NCBI GenBank assembly: GCA_902702965.1
Contig: CACRXP010000314.1
Coordinates: 304,370-368,369, forward strand
Origin: Spirometra erinaceieuropaei
Lineage: Eukaryota; Platyhelminthes; Cestoda; Diphyllobothriidea; Diphyllobothriidae
Direction: 5' to 3'
DNA length: 64,000 nt
Of this stretch, positions 1 through 10,590 are shown in pieces; position 1 is the stretch's first letter; every line of letters begins with the position of its first letter. Position numbers and translations under genes: made by a program. The notes under the pieces were generated by a model. It saw only the letters and a list, made by a program, of their open reading frames with translations. It ran no database searches and was not told the DNA's origin.

Positions 1-2215
1 GCGACTCCCGAGTCATTATGTATCATACTTGTTATTACCTTTCCATAAACGCCGGTTCGAAATGACCCGATGGCTGATCGATCGCCCATGTATCTGTTTT
101 GGAGTGGTTGCCGTTGAGTATTCTGGCCTGACACCGTAAACGTGGTTCCGTTGCTCCAACGTTAGCCACTTGACTATTATGATAATTAGACACTCTACTT
201 ACTAATAGGGGTCGCTCACTACCTTGCTCTCCACCAATTACGGGAGCGGCGTATTTTACTTTGGCCTGGACATGTGCACTTTTGTAGATGTTTCGTGGAA
301 GATGAGTGAGTCGGTGCTCACATGTCAGGAGCGGCGGTCATTGTGAAGCGGATACCTGGCTGGCAATCTGTGGTGGCGTATTATCTGTCGGGTTGATTAT
401 TATGTAAACTTGGAGTTCTGTCTCGATTAAGGGTGTTTTTTTTTAGTTTATGAAAGCTGTCCAAGAGGAGATGTGGTTGACCAAAATGATGGGCATCTTT
501 TTGGGTTTGTAGCGACCTTTCAGTCTGAGTGGGCGTCCTAGCCTGTTGGGGTTCTCAGAAGCTATCTAGGAAGAAGTTAATCGAAGGGGTGCCTCAGTAA
601 CAGAAGGCAGCCATAAAACCGCGTCCTTGTATAGCTTCTCGACTCTCCCATCCGGCAGTTTCCCTAAGAGTGTGAGAGTAGATGCTACAAGTAACTGAAG
701 TCGCCTGGTATGTGGGGTTTTCATCCTGGGCTGATGTCGTCTGTTCAGCTCTCAGTCATACATGTCTACGACGATGTTGCTACACTGTTGTGTTTGGCAC
801 CTTTGAAAGAAAAGGTCAGTCTGCTCTATCCTATGTTCCCAGTGAGGTCCTTCGTCGGATAATCTCCCTACTGAACTTTCTTGAAAGTTGGGTATAGTAT
901 GGGATCCATGCCAGTTCAAAGCAGACGACACGTTATATATGCTAGCGGAGTTGCCAATTACGATAGCTGGGGCCACCGGGAACTATCGACTGGTCACCTT
1001 TATTGCTTTTGTCGAGCACAATTCAGTGGTTCCACGAGAATGTCTGCACTACCGTTTACCTCTGTTGAGCTTACGTTGATTAACCAAATGGGCGCACCCG
1101 ACCGGATGTAGTGTTTGACGACAACGATTGCTACCCGCATTCAAGCCCACCCCCTTATTTCTGTCCAATTCCACCGTCTTCAACTCTGGGCACTTATTGC
1201 ATGAATCTTCCTCCCTGCGCTCAGGAGAAGTCCTATGGGTACAGGAGAAGACATAACCCTTTTTTTTCAGTTGGTCTGAACTTAACTGTCAAATCAGCCA
1301 GACTGAGCCAGGACGCTTTGTTAGCATTCCCTTTTTGTAGAAGTGGATCTCGTCACTGGGAGATCGAACGTATGCTATAATTGCCGAAATGCGAGACTGT
1401 CGTCGGTACTTCCTCCTGCTTCTCAGACGCCTCCAACTGACTGCTTTGCTTAGTCGCGGTGACGTTTTGTTCACTGTTTCGGAATCGCAAAAGATTCCCG
1501 AGATGACCTGTTAGTGGCTCAGAGAAACCGAGGTACAAGAAATTATTATCTCCTTGGGTCTCTCGCCGTCCGGTTAGACGGAGTAAGGACTGTTGCTGAG
1601 TAAAGTCATCCTGGCTCCAAATTTAACAACGAGCTTTCGGCGGGTGACGTTTATGCGGATTGTGTCCCCTCGAATGATCTCGAAAATAGCGGTGCCAAGG
1701 TTAGAGAGCAGGGTGGCGTTGTCCTACCTGGACGCGTCCGCACCGATGGAATACTGTCACCCGGACGGCATCTACCGCTCAGTTTAAGGTGACACTGTTT
1801 TGTTGGGCACCAGCTTCGACGATGAAGTGACTCCTTCCCTTGTCGTAAACTCAAGCTCCTATTCGCCTACGTTGAATTTCGAGGCTCACTTAACCTCTAT
1901 GGCCTTCCAGGAGGCATTTCTCCCCGCCGAACCGAGTGCCGCTGGGAAATCAAGCAAACAGATCACCGTCTCCCACTGAAAACAATGGTTCTGTACCAGG
2001 TTTGGTTGTAGAGCGCATACTCGGTGGAAATGGCCTGTGCCACGGAGGAAGTCCGTTCAGTGCGTCCACCGAGAAGCCAAAGTGGTTCCGGCATGAAGCA
2101 CTCGGTGTTAGTGTCATTGAGTTAATGCCTCCTTAGTCTGTGTTTCGTACTTTCGAAGGAATTAGGACGATATTACTTCAGTTAAGTGTGAATTGAAGTA
2201 AAGTTCACCGACTTC
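1..2215. other. No recognised gene; unassigned intergenic sequence
   Basis: Open frames here are short (under 90 codons) and overlap each other on both strands. None shows a domain, a splice pattern or a repeat that I recognise. The last part, from about 2150, leads into the LINE fragment that follows and may hold more of its decayed reverse transcriptase. I see no promoter or RNA gene. Confidence 0.5.
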
Positions 2216-2566
2216 GTCTCAAATGAGACAGTCCGCGCTCGCTGCGATAACAACGCAAGAGTAACTCAGACCATCCAAGAAAGACGACTGAGGTGGCTCG
2301 GGCATGTTCTTCGTCGTCCACCTCAGGAGCTCAGCGTTACTGCCCTGGATCCGACACCGCTACCCCATTGGAGGCGTCAAAGAGGGGGTCAGTTCAAACC
2401 TGGCTCGACACAGTTCGTCAAGACATGGAGGTGGTTCTTGGACCTTCGGTACTCAACCTCCGTCGTTGACGGATCGTCAGGCGTGGAGAGGTACAGTTCG
2501 TGACATCATCGAGGCCGGCTAGATCAGGCGTGGTCTCAGCCGTATCCAGTACAAGTAAGTAAGTAG
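2216..2566 (+). pseudogene. RTE-like LINE, 3' end of ORF2 (decayed)
   Basis: The translation shows the C-terminal tail typical of RTE-type retrotransposon polymerases. RRLRWLGHVLRRPPQEL is followed by a PLPHWRR.RGGQFK segment and then, after a frame change, TWLDTVRQDMEVVLGPS and DRQAWRGTVRDIIEAG before a TAG at 2520-2522. At least one base is missing near 2398, which shifts the frame, and one frame has a stop near 2470. The unit ends in a short AAGT repeat (2553-2565), the kind of simple-sequence tail RTE elements leave. Everything 5' of the C-terminus is lost, so this is a 5'-truncated dead copy. The family assignment rests on the C-terminal pattern only. Confidence 0.75.
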
Positions 2567-3104
2567 GCACTTCAATTCAACGAGGCAGACTTACTGTGCT
2601 ATGATAACCACAACATTCCAAGTCGATCAAAAACGACACCAGAACAGTTCCTATAGACAGGCAATCCATGCTCACGTGTGGCCGTTCTTTCAGAGGCGAT
2701 AGATAACTATGATGCAGACCTCGTCGGACACAGATCCAGCAACCCGCCATGACAATCACTATCAGCATTGTGTTAGGGAGGCCTGTGTTCGCCAGTTGGA
2801 TCTTGTTCGCATTCCTAGACCGTGCTCTGTCAACGTCAGTTTCGGCCGGCCGTCACTGAGCACACCACTTAACTGGCCAGCGCTAGGATCTCCAGAAAGT
2901 CCTTCAAGCCACACATCTGTATGCCGGCCTACCGATTTTGGGTTGCGCCTTCTATGACTCCACTGAGAAATACAAGCAAGCTCTGATCCCACTCACGCAT
3001 GGCAGCCGATGGTCATGACTCCTGCTGAGCGGGACAGTGGATGACATTGTTGTGACCAAGCGGTGTGAATGTGTGTGTCTGCACTTGGAGAAGAGAGAAG
3101 GCAC
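2567..3104. other. Unassigned stretch
   Basis: No gene or repeat is recognised. Open frames of up to 82 codons overlap on opposite strands and look like chance. Confidence 0.4.
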
Positions 3105-3520
3105 CATAATGAGGGGTTTATTGTGCACAGAACCCAGAGTTTACCTCTCAGGCGGCAGTGACCACTGGCGAAGCCAGGGCTGGTGTTGACTGCTTCCAGT
3201 CAGGCCTGAGAATCCTTGGGACAGTTGTAGCAGCGTCTTTTGTAGGCTCGTGGGCCAAGCTCAAGTGGTGTCCAGTCAGTGTGTGTTGCATTTGCTGAAG
3301 GGTGGTGTCCCAGTGACTTAGGTTGTGGTTGCAGGGGGGAGGTGCGTTCAATCGGCCGCATGGGCAGCTGCATCTGCGCGGACGCAGGTATGCCCGAGCT
3401 GTCGGTCGTGAGACTTCAGGTCAGCGTGTCTGGAACGGCTCGCTACAAGGGGTGAATGACCTTGAGGCAGCGAGGTTTTGATGAATGACGCCAGACCTGT
3501 TATGATGGCTGCCCACTACA
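3105..3520 (-). repeat. LTR-like dispersed repeat, copy 1
   Basis: The reverse complement of this stretch matches 30458-30895 along nearly its whole length. Shared blocks include the TCCAGCCATCATAAC region at the 5' end, CCTCAAGGTCATTC, GGGACA.CACCC.T, and the 3' block with CTGGCTTCGCCAG, CTGAGAGG and CACAATAAA. The AATAAA lies about 30 bases before the 3' end, as in the R region of an LTR. I saw no protein-coding interior beside either copy, so a solo LTR or a non-autonomous unit are both possible. A shorter third copy lies near 36790. Confidence 0.6.
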
Positions 3521-3734
3521 ACATCCCTGCGAAGGCGGCTGGGTCGAAGTCTACTGAGGAGGTGTGGTTGTTACCAACGTCTCGAAACGCATTTGTGCGC
3601 CCACAAGCTTGTGCCCTTACCTATGCTCACATTCTTTCCCTATCCCGACGGTTTCACCGTCAAAATCGGCGTCTACCGCGTATCCCAGGGAATGGACACA
3701 GCACTGGTGACTTGAGTGCCAATTGCTTTATGGC

Positions 3735-3935
3735 GACAGCCGACTTGCGTAGCATCTTCTGCACTCTCCCCCACCCACCTAGGCCCGGCGGCAAGACAAC
3801 GTCAGAACGACCAGAAGCCGTGTACGCGTGCCGCGCACGTGCCGCGGAGGTCACCTACATGAGAATGCTATAGAAGTCACGTTAAGAAGGAGTCGTTGCA
3901 GCCTGGCTCTCCGTCCTGGGAGGGCTGAGACACCC
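3735..3935 (+). repeat. Dispersed repeat family R3, copy
   Basis: This stretch resembles 21160-21425 in the same order. A block around GCATCTTCTGCACTC and GGCAAGACA comes first. About 100 bases later comes ATGCTATAGAAGTCACGTTAAG with GTTGCAGC. The same blocks occur in reverse order and orientation at 8040-8335, 38620-38830 and 39030-39370, and partly at 27760-27895 and 34725-34860. No coding capacity is recognised. A 131-codon open frame at 3478-3873 runs across the repeat and is probably chance. Confidence 0.5.
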
Positions 3936-4146
3936 TATCAACTGGTAGTCTTCCGAGCCACAACTTTTTGCGAGTCAGGTTTTCTATATTGAGGAATTAA
4001 TTTCTCTCTCACTCCCGTTCACCAGTCGACTGTCCGAGCCGGTCAGTTAGCCGGTAAATGGGTAATTTCTCGTGTCCCGACAGGCGTTACTGGGAATGCG
4101 CGCCCAGATGCACAGCTCACGCAGACAGTCTTCTGGCGTTTACTAA

Positions 4147-4197
4147 TAAAAAAAAACCTATGCAATTTGCCACAAAAAACTGAAACACAGGTTTACT
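4147..4197 (+). repeat. Direct repeat flanking PLE-A1, left copy
   Basis: About 50 bases (AAACCTATG...ACACAGG...ACTCTCC) that recur, with a few changes, at 5163-5215 immediately beyond the 3' end of the PLE-A1 copy. The pair brackets the element. It could be an unusually long target-site duplication or a pre-existing host repeat. Confidence 0.55.
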
Positions 4198-4200
4198 CTC

Positions 4201-5140
4201 CGGCGCTGTAGTGAACCGGAAGACAAAGTTGCCGAATCCCAATATCTTCGACGAGTTTTCAGAAGAAATGGTTACCCGCGCAACTTCGTCAACCGGTGCA
4301 TGCGCAAACGAGACGAGCGAAAAAGTCGTGCCGACCCCAAATTCTGGCGAGCGATCCCGTATCTCAAGAACGTCTCAGAGGCCGTTATTCGCCTTCTTGC
4401 ACCACTTGGGGTTCGAGTTGCACACAGACCGGAGGCCACCATGAGGCGTCAGGTGATGAGACCAAAAGACCCACTGCCACGGCAAGAAACATCTGGAGTC
4501 GTTTACCGGATCTGGTGCAGTTGCGGACAAAGCAACTATGTACGTCGGAGAAACTGGAAGACTGCTCCGGACACGGATTGTCGAACACGCGGCAACGGTA
4601 CGGAGAAATGACGCCAACTCTCAGGTAGCGGCCCATTCGACAAGACTCGGCCACACATTCAAGTTCGATGAGGCCAAAATTCTCGCAAGAGGGGATAATC
4701 GCGTGAGCCGCGAGTTGCTTGAGTCATGGTTCACGGGACCTCAGTCTATCAACAAGTGTAACTAAATCTCCTCTTCATATTCCGTGCTGAGGCACAGGCT
4801 GGCCAAAGCAATCGACCATTCGGGGAGCGCGCAAGCCGGCGAGCCAGATGGCTGAGCAATCATCACGCCAGCATCCAACATGGGTGATGAGATTTTAGCG
4901 ATTAACAATCCATTAGCGTACCAGCGGGCAACAATCCTTGGTGAATGGGAGCGCGGTTAATTGCTATAGGTATGCGGTAGCATAGCGACTGCATCCTGCA
5001 AATACTGCAACTTCCTGTGCACGAGTTACCCTTTTCTGCCACTATCTCTGATGATGGGTTCAAGTGAGAATCCGAAACATCAGGCGAATAAAGTCCTTGT
5101 TCCAGCGATCGCTTCTTCTTCTGATCAACTAGTTCCTGGA
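4201..5140 (+). pseudogene. Penelope-like element PLE-A1, 5'-truncated GIY-YIG endonuclease end
   Basis: This is the C-terminal part of a PLE polyprotein, which joins a reverse transcriptase to a GIY-YIG nuclease. The frame opens near 4207 with CSEPEDKVAE and RRNGYPRNFVNRCMRKR (end of the RT part). It continues through NVSEAVIRLLAPLGV and RPKDPLPRQETSGVVYRIW to SCGQSNYV. A 4-base insertion near 4540 then shifts the frame, and YVGETGRLLRTRIVEH to RELLESWFTGPQSINKCN follows in a second frame, ending at a TAA at 4763-4765. The conserved 3' tail (4960-5140) contains CTGATGATGGGTTC and CCGAAAC. All upstream RT motifs are missing. It sits between direct repeats. Confidence 0.85.
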
Positions 5141-5162
5141 ACTCGCATCTTCGCTAGTATCG

Positions 5163-5215
5163 GCAATAAAAAACCTATGAAAATTCCCACCAAAAACCGA
5201 GACACAGGTAAACTC
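5163..5215 (+). repeat. Direct repeat flanking PLE-A1, right copy
   Basis: Matches 4147-4197 (see that entry). It begins just after the PLE-A tail, which in other copies ends around a GCTTCTATAGGCAAT-like sequence. Confidence 0.55.
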
Positions 5216-7721
5216 TCCCGTTTGGCCGCCGTCATCGGCCGTTAGTGTTTTGGACTCGCGTTCAAGCCTTGATCGTAGTGTTCTTCACCCTCAGTATAGG
5301 CAGCATCTGAAGCAATTTTATTTGTCAGTTTTCTAGACAGTTTAGGGAGAGGTAGGTTTTGTGTGTCGTGTTTCCGTACACACCACGCTATGCTATTTTG
5401 GCTTCGAGAACATGGATTGCTCTTGTTTTTGGACCGAGGCAAGGAGATAAGCAGCGGTTCCGATCGTAGGGAATTGTGTCTGAATCCTTTCGGAGTGCAC
5501 GGGTTCTGACGGGGAACGCGAACTACCTCCCCGCTGAGGAATGTCGCTCACATCCGACTGACTAGGGCTCCGTACGCGTACGAATTTCATTCGTCGACGT
5601 GTAGTCCTTCAGAACGCATCTGTTTCTTAAATACTTGGTTTTTTTTCTCATCTCGAGTTCCCAACCCCTAGGGGAGGCGCACCTTAAATGCCTGCAAATC
5701 CACTAGAAACCTCGTTTCTGTTCCATGAGTGGAACTGACGAGCGTACCACTTGATCGTCTAGTAGCGTATTCCTTCCCGCTTTTTTCAAGAATGTCTGGA
5801 TCGTCAAATTGACGTTTTGTCGCATGAAAGGTTTCTTCTATTGAAAAGACGCATTTGCTGCCCGAGGTCAATTCTGGGAGACTCCAGATATATGCGGACT
5901 GGGGAAAGTTCTATTTGATTCTTTGAGGGAGGGGGTGGGGGTTAAGGTTTTACCGAGTAACCGGTCTTACCGGCGTCACAACGATGCTGCTCTCAGGTAT
6001 CGCAGTGTTCTTCGTATGGAAAGGTTAGAGCTTCTCCGTATGACTGCTCCCGTTGCTTTTTTCATAAATGCTATCTATCGTGACTAATTTCCCGAGCCAC
6101 AGCCATCTTTTTTTCGGTTTCTGGTAACCGTTCCTCACTCATTACCAGCTTTCTGTGATATATAGCAACGAGATGACGGGGTCCTGCGGCATAATGGATT
6201 GGGCGTCCTTCTTCTGACAACGCCAGACCGGAATATCTTCCTTGGAATTGTGCTAAGTTCCTGTATTCCGTAATGAAGTCGACATAGATCCGTCGCTATT
6301 CCCGACTGACGTTGGATATTCTCGATCGCAGCTAACAGGATGTTGGCCCGTATCTCAACTGGGTAGAGCTTTTGAATTGTGCTCGATTATTCGTCGTGCT
6401 GTCCGGCCTGTATAATTGGCGTAGACTTCGCCCATCGTCCGGCAGCTACCATGTCTGTCATAGTCATGCAGATAAATGGACCGACTGGACTCAGATGAGC
6501 AATCGGGTGCAGTTTATGAAATCGCATGCCACAACTGTCCCAATCATTATACAAACCAGGCGGCAAGTAGGTCGCAGTTCACGAATGTTTGAGCACAAAC
6601 GGGTCGTTAGTAGTCTCTGAAGATGGGCTTCTACAGGCCTCCGAAAGCTCGAACTAGTGCAACTGCCCTTCCTGTGATCGGGGGTTGTTTGGGTAAGATT
6701 CATTGGCGTACCGTTTGGTACCTTTCTGGTCTTACCGCCCAACTACGGTCGGGATCATGGGAGATTCGGCTGACATGGTTTTGACAGCATTTTCAAGGAA
6801 TTTCGTTCGCACAGAGCCATCCTGGACGTGGCAGAATTGCCCCCATTCACGCATGCGAAGGTTTGCATTCGCGCATCTCCGACCAGCGCCATCCAAGCTT
6901 CCAGAAGAAGACGCGATGCCCTGCCTCCGTCCGAGAAAAACATCATGTGTCAACTGGCAGTCACTATACTCAGGCCATTACCTGTTGCACAGGCGAAATC
7001 ATCAAAACCCATAGCAATTAACACCACCACCACTGAAAGCACTACTTGGCGGCGTCAGTCCACCTGCCAAAAGTTCTGACAGTCACGTGAACAGAACAAC
7101 TAGGGTTGCCGAACCCTGTCCTCGCCAGTGGATGGTGGGCCAATCATCTCGCAGCTCCATTCTGCGGACTTGTGTGCGTTGAACCGCAGACTGTAGTAAA
7201 CAAGGCACACGTGGACAACCAAGATCTGACACTTACCGCAGATACCAAGCCCAACACCGAAAAACGGACCCTTTTCATTGTTACTCTTAGAGTTTGATCA
7301 TTCCTTGCTATCATCCGTCTGACTCCTTTGCCCCTGCTGTCTTCTTGCCTTGATTTTTTAGGAGTTGGATTCGAGCTCCCTGAATGTTTGGGTTCGAAAG
7401 CCTTAGTTATGCGCCCTGTGTAGTTTTTTGATAACTACAGAAAAGCAAATGTGCCGCAGAACGTTAGGTCGAGTGAATTTATGCAAAACATAGTAAACAT
7501 AAACCTATTAAGCAAATGTGAACGATACGGATCACTGTGCCAACATCGAGGACCCTTGGGTACGGAATATTTTCCAGAGATCATTTATGTGTACTAGATT
7601 TAGAGGGAAAAGAAACGTAAATATTGATGTTTGATGTTTCTGCTTAATGCTCTAACTAATCACCTCATGATACGTCAGTCATGCGTTTAACAGTCCTGGG
7701 GATTGGTCCCCCACAGCGGGC
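5216..7721. other. Unassigned stretch of 2.5 kb
   Basis: No recognisable protein, SINE or LINE remnant was found. A purine-rich G-run tract lies at about 5924-5945. Open frames of 60-103 codons at 6372-7297 overlap on both strands and look non-coding. I see no splice-linked exon series. Confidence 0.4.
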
Positions 7722-7870
7722 AGCGCTGAAGATGCGCTGGACCAAGACGGGGGGGGGCATACCGGCTCACGGTGCGTGTCTGCCGGGTCGCGCTGAGTCC
7801 GCGCAAACCCATAGCTATTGCCATGGATGTGTGTAGCTCGTCTTAGACGTGGGCCCACGCACCACCTCCA
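7722..7870 (+). repeat. Dispersed short repeat R4, copy 1
   Basis: Begins with GATGCGCTGGACCAAGACGG and a run of ten G. It is related to 34118-34270 and to 63888-64000, which share GATGC(G/A)TTGGACCAACAC followed by GGGG(G/C). It is about 130-150 bases long with no coding potential and is a SINE-like or MITE-like unit of unknown origin. I see no clear A and B boxes. Confidence 0.5.
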
Positions 7871-8039
7871 ATCCCAACACCCGTTAGTCTACAGATGCGA
7901 ACAGTCGAGGAGAGACTGAGGCCGCCTCACGTCCTCACGACACATTAGCTCATTCCTCACCAATAATAAATCTGACGAGCTTAACTCTCTCACGGCTCCC
8001 AAACAGTCGTGGCCAGGAAGGTTGCAAACTGACGGAGTC

Positions 8040-8335
8040 ACTCGAGGGAGCATTTTGGGTTGACTGGAGGACTGTGAGTTAAGCTCCAATGGTCCCGTCT
8101 GAAAGTGACCTTTAGGACATTCTCACGCAAGTAAGATCTTGCAGCCCTTAAAGCCTGGGGTGCACATCTTGAGTGGGGACCAGGTCGTGCGTGGCAAGCA
8201 CTGACGGGTTGTTTAGTTTTTTTTAGCCACTGAAACCTCACCCACCTCCAGTTGTGTTGACTTCATCTTGCCACCGGACCCAGGCACGTGAGGTAGGAGA
8301 TAGAGTGTGGTAGATGCTGCGAAAGTCTGCTGTCA
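8040..8335 (-). repeat. Dispersed repeat family R3, diverged reverse copy
   Basis: Read on the minus strand, this has the same two blocks as 3735-3935 and 21160-21425. The GTGGTAGATGCTGCG block (about 8308-8330 on the plus strand) is the reverse complement of the CGCAGCATCT-type block. The 8060-8130 block corresponds to the TTGCAGC/GTGACTT block. The AAGTCACC...GTG extension is shared with 34860-34880. Confidence 0.4.
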
Positions 8336-9225
8336 ATATAAGGTGATTAGCACTCAAGTCACCTGTGCTGAACCCACTCCTTGGAGCACGCGGTTGGCGT
8401 CGCCGCTGTCGAACCGTCGTGTGACTGGATATATACCTGACAACTAAGTTGGCTAGCAGCCCAACGTCAGATCTTCCGGCAGCCCTATAAATCAGGCTAA
8501 AGCTGACTCAGTAGTTATCTCTGCAGCTTCGAAGTGCTAAGTGTGATTGATGACGTTTGTGTAACTAACGTTTTCCGACTAGTAATCACTGCCTCTCAGG
8601 TTTTATTCAGACACTAGCTCAATTGCTGGTCTTAAATACCCCCCACCCACCCGCCAAACACTGTCCTGTTACCCCAAGGATGACTAGACTTGCTGCACAC
8701 GTGCTTTGAAATGAACAGTGTTAGACTCTATCAGGTAGAATGGCGCACTAGTCGGAAACGATAAAAAATTAGCCTTATTTCCCTGAAAGCGGACTTCTTT
8801 CCTCTTCAGAACTGGTCTCCTCAGAATAAGACTCAGGGCGTTGACGACTGTCATCGCAATTACGCTGTCTTATGGCGTAGAGTTATGGCGGACAGGCATG
8901 ACCACTTCGACGTAAGCTTTTTTCGAGGAATACTAAAGTGTCAGGAACGGATCTCGGACAGTGGAGTCCTAGATTCGGTTGTCATGCCGGGCATCTATAG
9001 TATGCGGCAGCAGATCCGACTCATGTGGAGCGATCGCACCGTGAGGATGCCTGAAGAACGCCAGTCCAGTCAACTATTGTGTGCCGAAGTCGCTGGGCAG
9101 CCCGCACGTAAATTCACTAATAAAACAATGCAAGGACACCATAAGGTCACCTGAAGAACCTACAAATCAGCCAGGAGACCTGATAAGGTCTCATAGAGGC
9201 GGGATTGCTGTAAAACTGTTAAAAA
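8336..9225. other. Unassigned stretch
   Basis: Nothing recognised. One 89-codon frame (8885-9154, +) has no family features. Confidence 0.4.
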
Positions 9226-9322
9226 AGAGTAAAAATTATGGAGGTTAATCGCATGGCGTAAGGCCTGGCTCGTATGGCACACATGGCCCGTAAGGCACAA
9301 CGGAACGAGTGAGTTCCGTAAG
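9226..9322 (+). repeat. Fragment of tRNA-derived SINE (3' part) joined to a PLE
   Basis: Contains GGCCCGTAAGGCACAACGG and AACGAGTGAGTTCCGTAAG, the 3' block of the SINE seen at 35395-35430 and 19935-19970 (the latter reversed). It stops abruptly at about 9322, where PLE-A2 begins in the middle of its nuclease domain. Confidence 0.6.
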
Positions 9323-9840
9323 GACGAGACCGAAATTCTCGCTAGAGGTGACAACCGCATGAGCCGGGAGCTGCTTGAGTCATGGTTTACTGGCCCCCAG
9401 TCCATTAACAAATGCAATGATCTTCCACACTCGGTGCTGAGACTTCGCCTAGACGGAGTAATTGGCCACCCGGGGAGCGCGCAGGCGAACACTGCTCCCA
9501 ACGTCAGGGTCAGTGGGTCAGATGGTCGAGCAGTCATCACACCAACATCCAACGCACGTGATGAAATTGCAGAAATTGCCGACGCGAATGTCGGCCATCA
9601 AGCAATTAGCACACCAAGTGTGACGATCCCGGATGAAGGGGGGAGCCGTAAATATTCATAGGTACTCGGTTGCATGGCGACTGCAGCCTATAAATACTGC
9701 AGCCCCTTGTGCATGAACTACCGGTATCCGCTATTGCCTCCGGTAATGGGTTCAAGCAGAAATCCGAAATGTCAGGCGAATGAAGCTCTTCTTCCAGCGA
9801 TCGTGTCTTCTTCTTCATGACTACTTCCTGCGAATCGTCT
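9323..9840 (+). pseudogene. Penelope-like element PLE-A2, 3' fragment
   Basis: The open frame starts inside the nuclease domain at DETEILARGDNR. It continues MSRELLESWFTGPQ and INKCN through the C-terminal extension (DANVGH, PDEGGSRKYS) to a TAG at 9659-9661. The catalytic GIY-YIG core upstream is absent. The 3' tail contains a TATAAATACTGCAGCCCCTTG block and a diverged form of the tail motif (GGTAATGGGTTC ... CCGAAAT). The left edge is a direct junction with SINE sequence, so this copy is a chimera or an insertion boundary. Confidence 0.8.
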
Positions 9841-10235
9841 CTCCGCTTCTACTGACAAAGGATACCCCACACCAGCAATGTAGACACAGTGCAATCGGAC
9901 GTTCAGATCATGCATTTTTCTGACCCAGCACCTGTCGCTGTACGATGCGCCAATAAGTTCCAGGGGTTCCGATCAACATTGAGGTACCGTCTCCGGATGC
10001 GTTGACATCTCCACACCTTATACGCATACACGAAAATAAACGGAGATAGAGGTCTGGGATTCATCTACCACACGCGCACATCAACCCACGTAGACAGTGA
10101 AAGAACCTATTCGGTCACACGCGTACACACATGAATGATTAATAAAACGCCATAAATCATTCAATCAACGATCAGGGGATGCAGTCTGTTGGTCTCGTTG
10201 TAACTGGTCGGCAACGATCGGGCGAAGGACCCCAA
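9841..10235. other. Unassigned stretch
   Basis: No gene or repeat recognised. Confidence 0.4.
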
Positions 10236-10257
10236 ACACACACACACACACACACAC
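10236..10257 (+). repeat. (AC)11 microsatellite
   Basis: Eleven uninterrupted AC units, followed directly by GGCCGGCC. Confidence 0.95.
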
Positions 10258-10449
10258 GGCCGGCCAAAGGTGCCAGTCTTACAGGAAAGGTGGTAATAGG
10301 GGTTTTACGGACGGGGTCTGTGTATGCATAGAGGAATGGCAAAATAAGCATGGATAATTGGTAAATTCGTTTTTTGGCAAAAAAGTTTTCAACCATTGAC
10401 ATATAACAACCGAAATTAGGCAGGACAGTTAAAAAAAACAAACATTAGG

Positions 10450-10590
10450 TGTCCACAACGATCGCTTCTAAACTCCCTGAACTAAGGTCATTGTAGATAA
10501 TCCATCAGACTGTCTACAACGATCGCTTCTCAAATCTCTGAGCTGTGGTCATTGTAGACAATGCACCAGACCGTCTGCAGCAGTCGACGC
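10450..10590 (+). repeat. 61-bp tandem repeat, about 2.2 copies, each able to form a hairpin
   Basis: Copy 1 runs 10450-10510 and copy 2 runs 10511-10571. A partial third starts CGTCTGCAG at 10572. In copy 2, TGTCTACAA at the start pairs perfectly with TTGTAGACA about 30 bases later. Copy 1 keeps an imperfect version (TGTCCACAA/TTGTAGATA). Both contain ACGATCGCTTCT. No coding sense is visible. Confidence 0.8.

Noticed and set aside
3478..3873. 131-codon plus-strand frame
   Set aside because: Crosses the end of the LTR-like repeat and an R3 copy, so probably chance.
5924..5945. Functional G-quadruplex promoter
   Set aside because: G-runs are present, but no gene or transcript evidence adjoins.
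10450..10590. CRISPR-like array
   Set aside because: Only two or three units, adjacent without spacers, in eukaryotic DNA.
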